From contig CM039508.1 of NCBI GenBank assembly GCA_022432975.1, positions 23,809,278 to 23,873,277 of the forward strand: 64,000 bases of DNA, read 5' to 3'. The notes beneath the pieces were generated by a model. It worked only from the letters and a program-made list of their open reading frames with translations. It was not told the origin of the DNA and searched no databases. The stretch comes from Begonia masoniana. Taxonomy: Eukaryota > Streptophyta > Magnoliopsida > Cucurbitales > Begoniaceae. Every line of letters starts with the position of its first letter. Positions within the stretch are counted from its first letter, which is position 1. The position numbers and the translations under genes were made by a program. Positions 63,511-64,000 of the stretch are shown here, piece after piece.

Positions 63511-64000
63511 AGTAATTTATCTCGAATTTATGAAGTTTGTAAAATGTTTTATAAAATTGAAAAACATGACAGATCTCTTACGACCTACTTTATAGGTTTC
63601 AAGAAGACCTATGAAAAACTAAATACTCTATTACTGTTTAGTTCTGATATGAAAGTTCAGCAAGCCCAACAAAAACAAATGGCTGTTATGAGCTTTCTAG
63701 CTGGTCATCCAAGTGAGTATGAAACCGTCAAATCTCAAATACTATCTAGTTCTGAAATCTCTTCCTTAAAAGAAGCCTTTATTAGAGTCCTTCGAATAGA
63801 AAGTACTCCATCTATTCAGTCTAATAGTGATCATATTACTCGAAATAGTGGATTTGATGTTGATCGCAACAATAAAGAAGGAGGACCAAATAATCGTGAT
63901 AGCACTCCCAATAATCAGGATAAAAGTGAAATTATATGTTATTATTGTCATGAACTGAGCCAAACAAAGCACACTTGCAGGAAATTGCAGAGAAAAGGAC
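63511..64000 (+). repeat. copia G gag-protease tandem unit 3 (runs off the window)
   Basis: Third copy, starting AGTAATTTATCTCG as at 62742. It is cleaner than unit 2 (no A-run) and ends mid zinc knuckle at the window edge. More copies may follow outside. Confidence 0.85.

Larger units (their letters stand above)
55940..64000 (+). mobile_element. copia G: 5' part of a copia element with triplicated gag-protease
   Basis: A short LTR-like stretch ends at 56051 and a PBS variant follows. After a long leader, gag starts at 56739. The gag-protease segment occurs three times (unit 1 split by solo LTRs; units 2 and 3 in tandem). No integrase or RT appears before the window ends. Stops and a damaged zinc knuckle and protease motif (DPGA for DSGA) shared by the units show it was already defective when the duplication happened. 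Confidence 0.7.

Overview
The window is plant nuclear DNA, most likely from a eudicot. It holds one fragment of an ordinary host gene: at 617-767 (+) the last exon of a two-pore K+ channel (TPK/KCO type), with an AT-rich intron before it. Almost everything else is transposable elements, mostly LTR retrotransposons inserted inside one another. No organism name can be fixed from the sequence alone.

Layout. (1) 1-~950: end of the TPK gene. (2) ~950-3697: remains of a minus-strand retroelement (gag leader, primer-binding site, one LTR, then a pol tail on the other side of the LTR). (3) 3698-54582: one minus-strand Ty1/copia element (copia A), split into pieces by later insertions. These are a non-autonomous 8.7-kb LARD-like element (4385-13051, target-site duplication AATTC), a Tekay-type Ty3/gypsy chromovirus (13969-25397), a plus-strand SIRE-type copia element (25792-47285) and a compact copia element (copia D, 49673-54515, TSD CCAAG). 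The SIRE-type element is itself interrupted by a solo LTR (29162-41847, TSD TACTT), which in turn holds a full-length minus-strand Tekay-type gypsy element (29344-39274, TSD TAAAA). Nesting is therefore four levels deep. (4) 54762-55936: a non-autonomous hAT DNA transposon with an 8-bp TSD. (5) 55940-64000: the 5' part of another copia element whose gag-protease segment is present as three tandem units (~769 bp period). The first unit is split by a solo LTR (57280-62254, TSD CCTTC) that carries a second solo LTR (59532-61758, TSD AGTGA).

No retroelement coding region is intact. The two Tekay-type gag-pol frames are close: one stop and one frameshift at 17026-21461, and four stops with no frameshift at 32025-36488. 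Many stops look like C-to-T changes (CAG to TAG, CGA to TGA, TGG to TGA), as expected for silenced, cytosine-methylated DNA.

The most interesting signal is in the long (2.2-3.9 kb) LTRs. Six different LTR families share the same inferred leader architecture: a promoter region (TATA-like box in five), exon 1, an intron-like stretch, a 45-56-bp micro-exon, a strong AG|GTAAGT donor, and 0.49-0.74 kb later a conserved GTAG acceptor. A third short intron-like stretch (63-68 bp) precedes the gag start in the three complete elements. Downstream, each family has its own palindrome-rich array at a similar position: GCGATCGATCGC, an 18-bp-arm hairpin array, a 69-bp TGACGTCA minisatellite, CATCGGCAGATG units, or GCGCGC tracts. 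The splice model and the functions of the arrays are inferences from sequence only.
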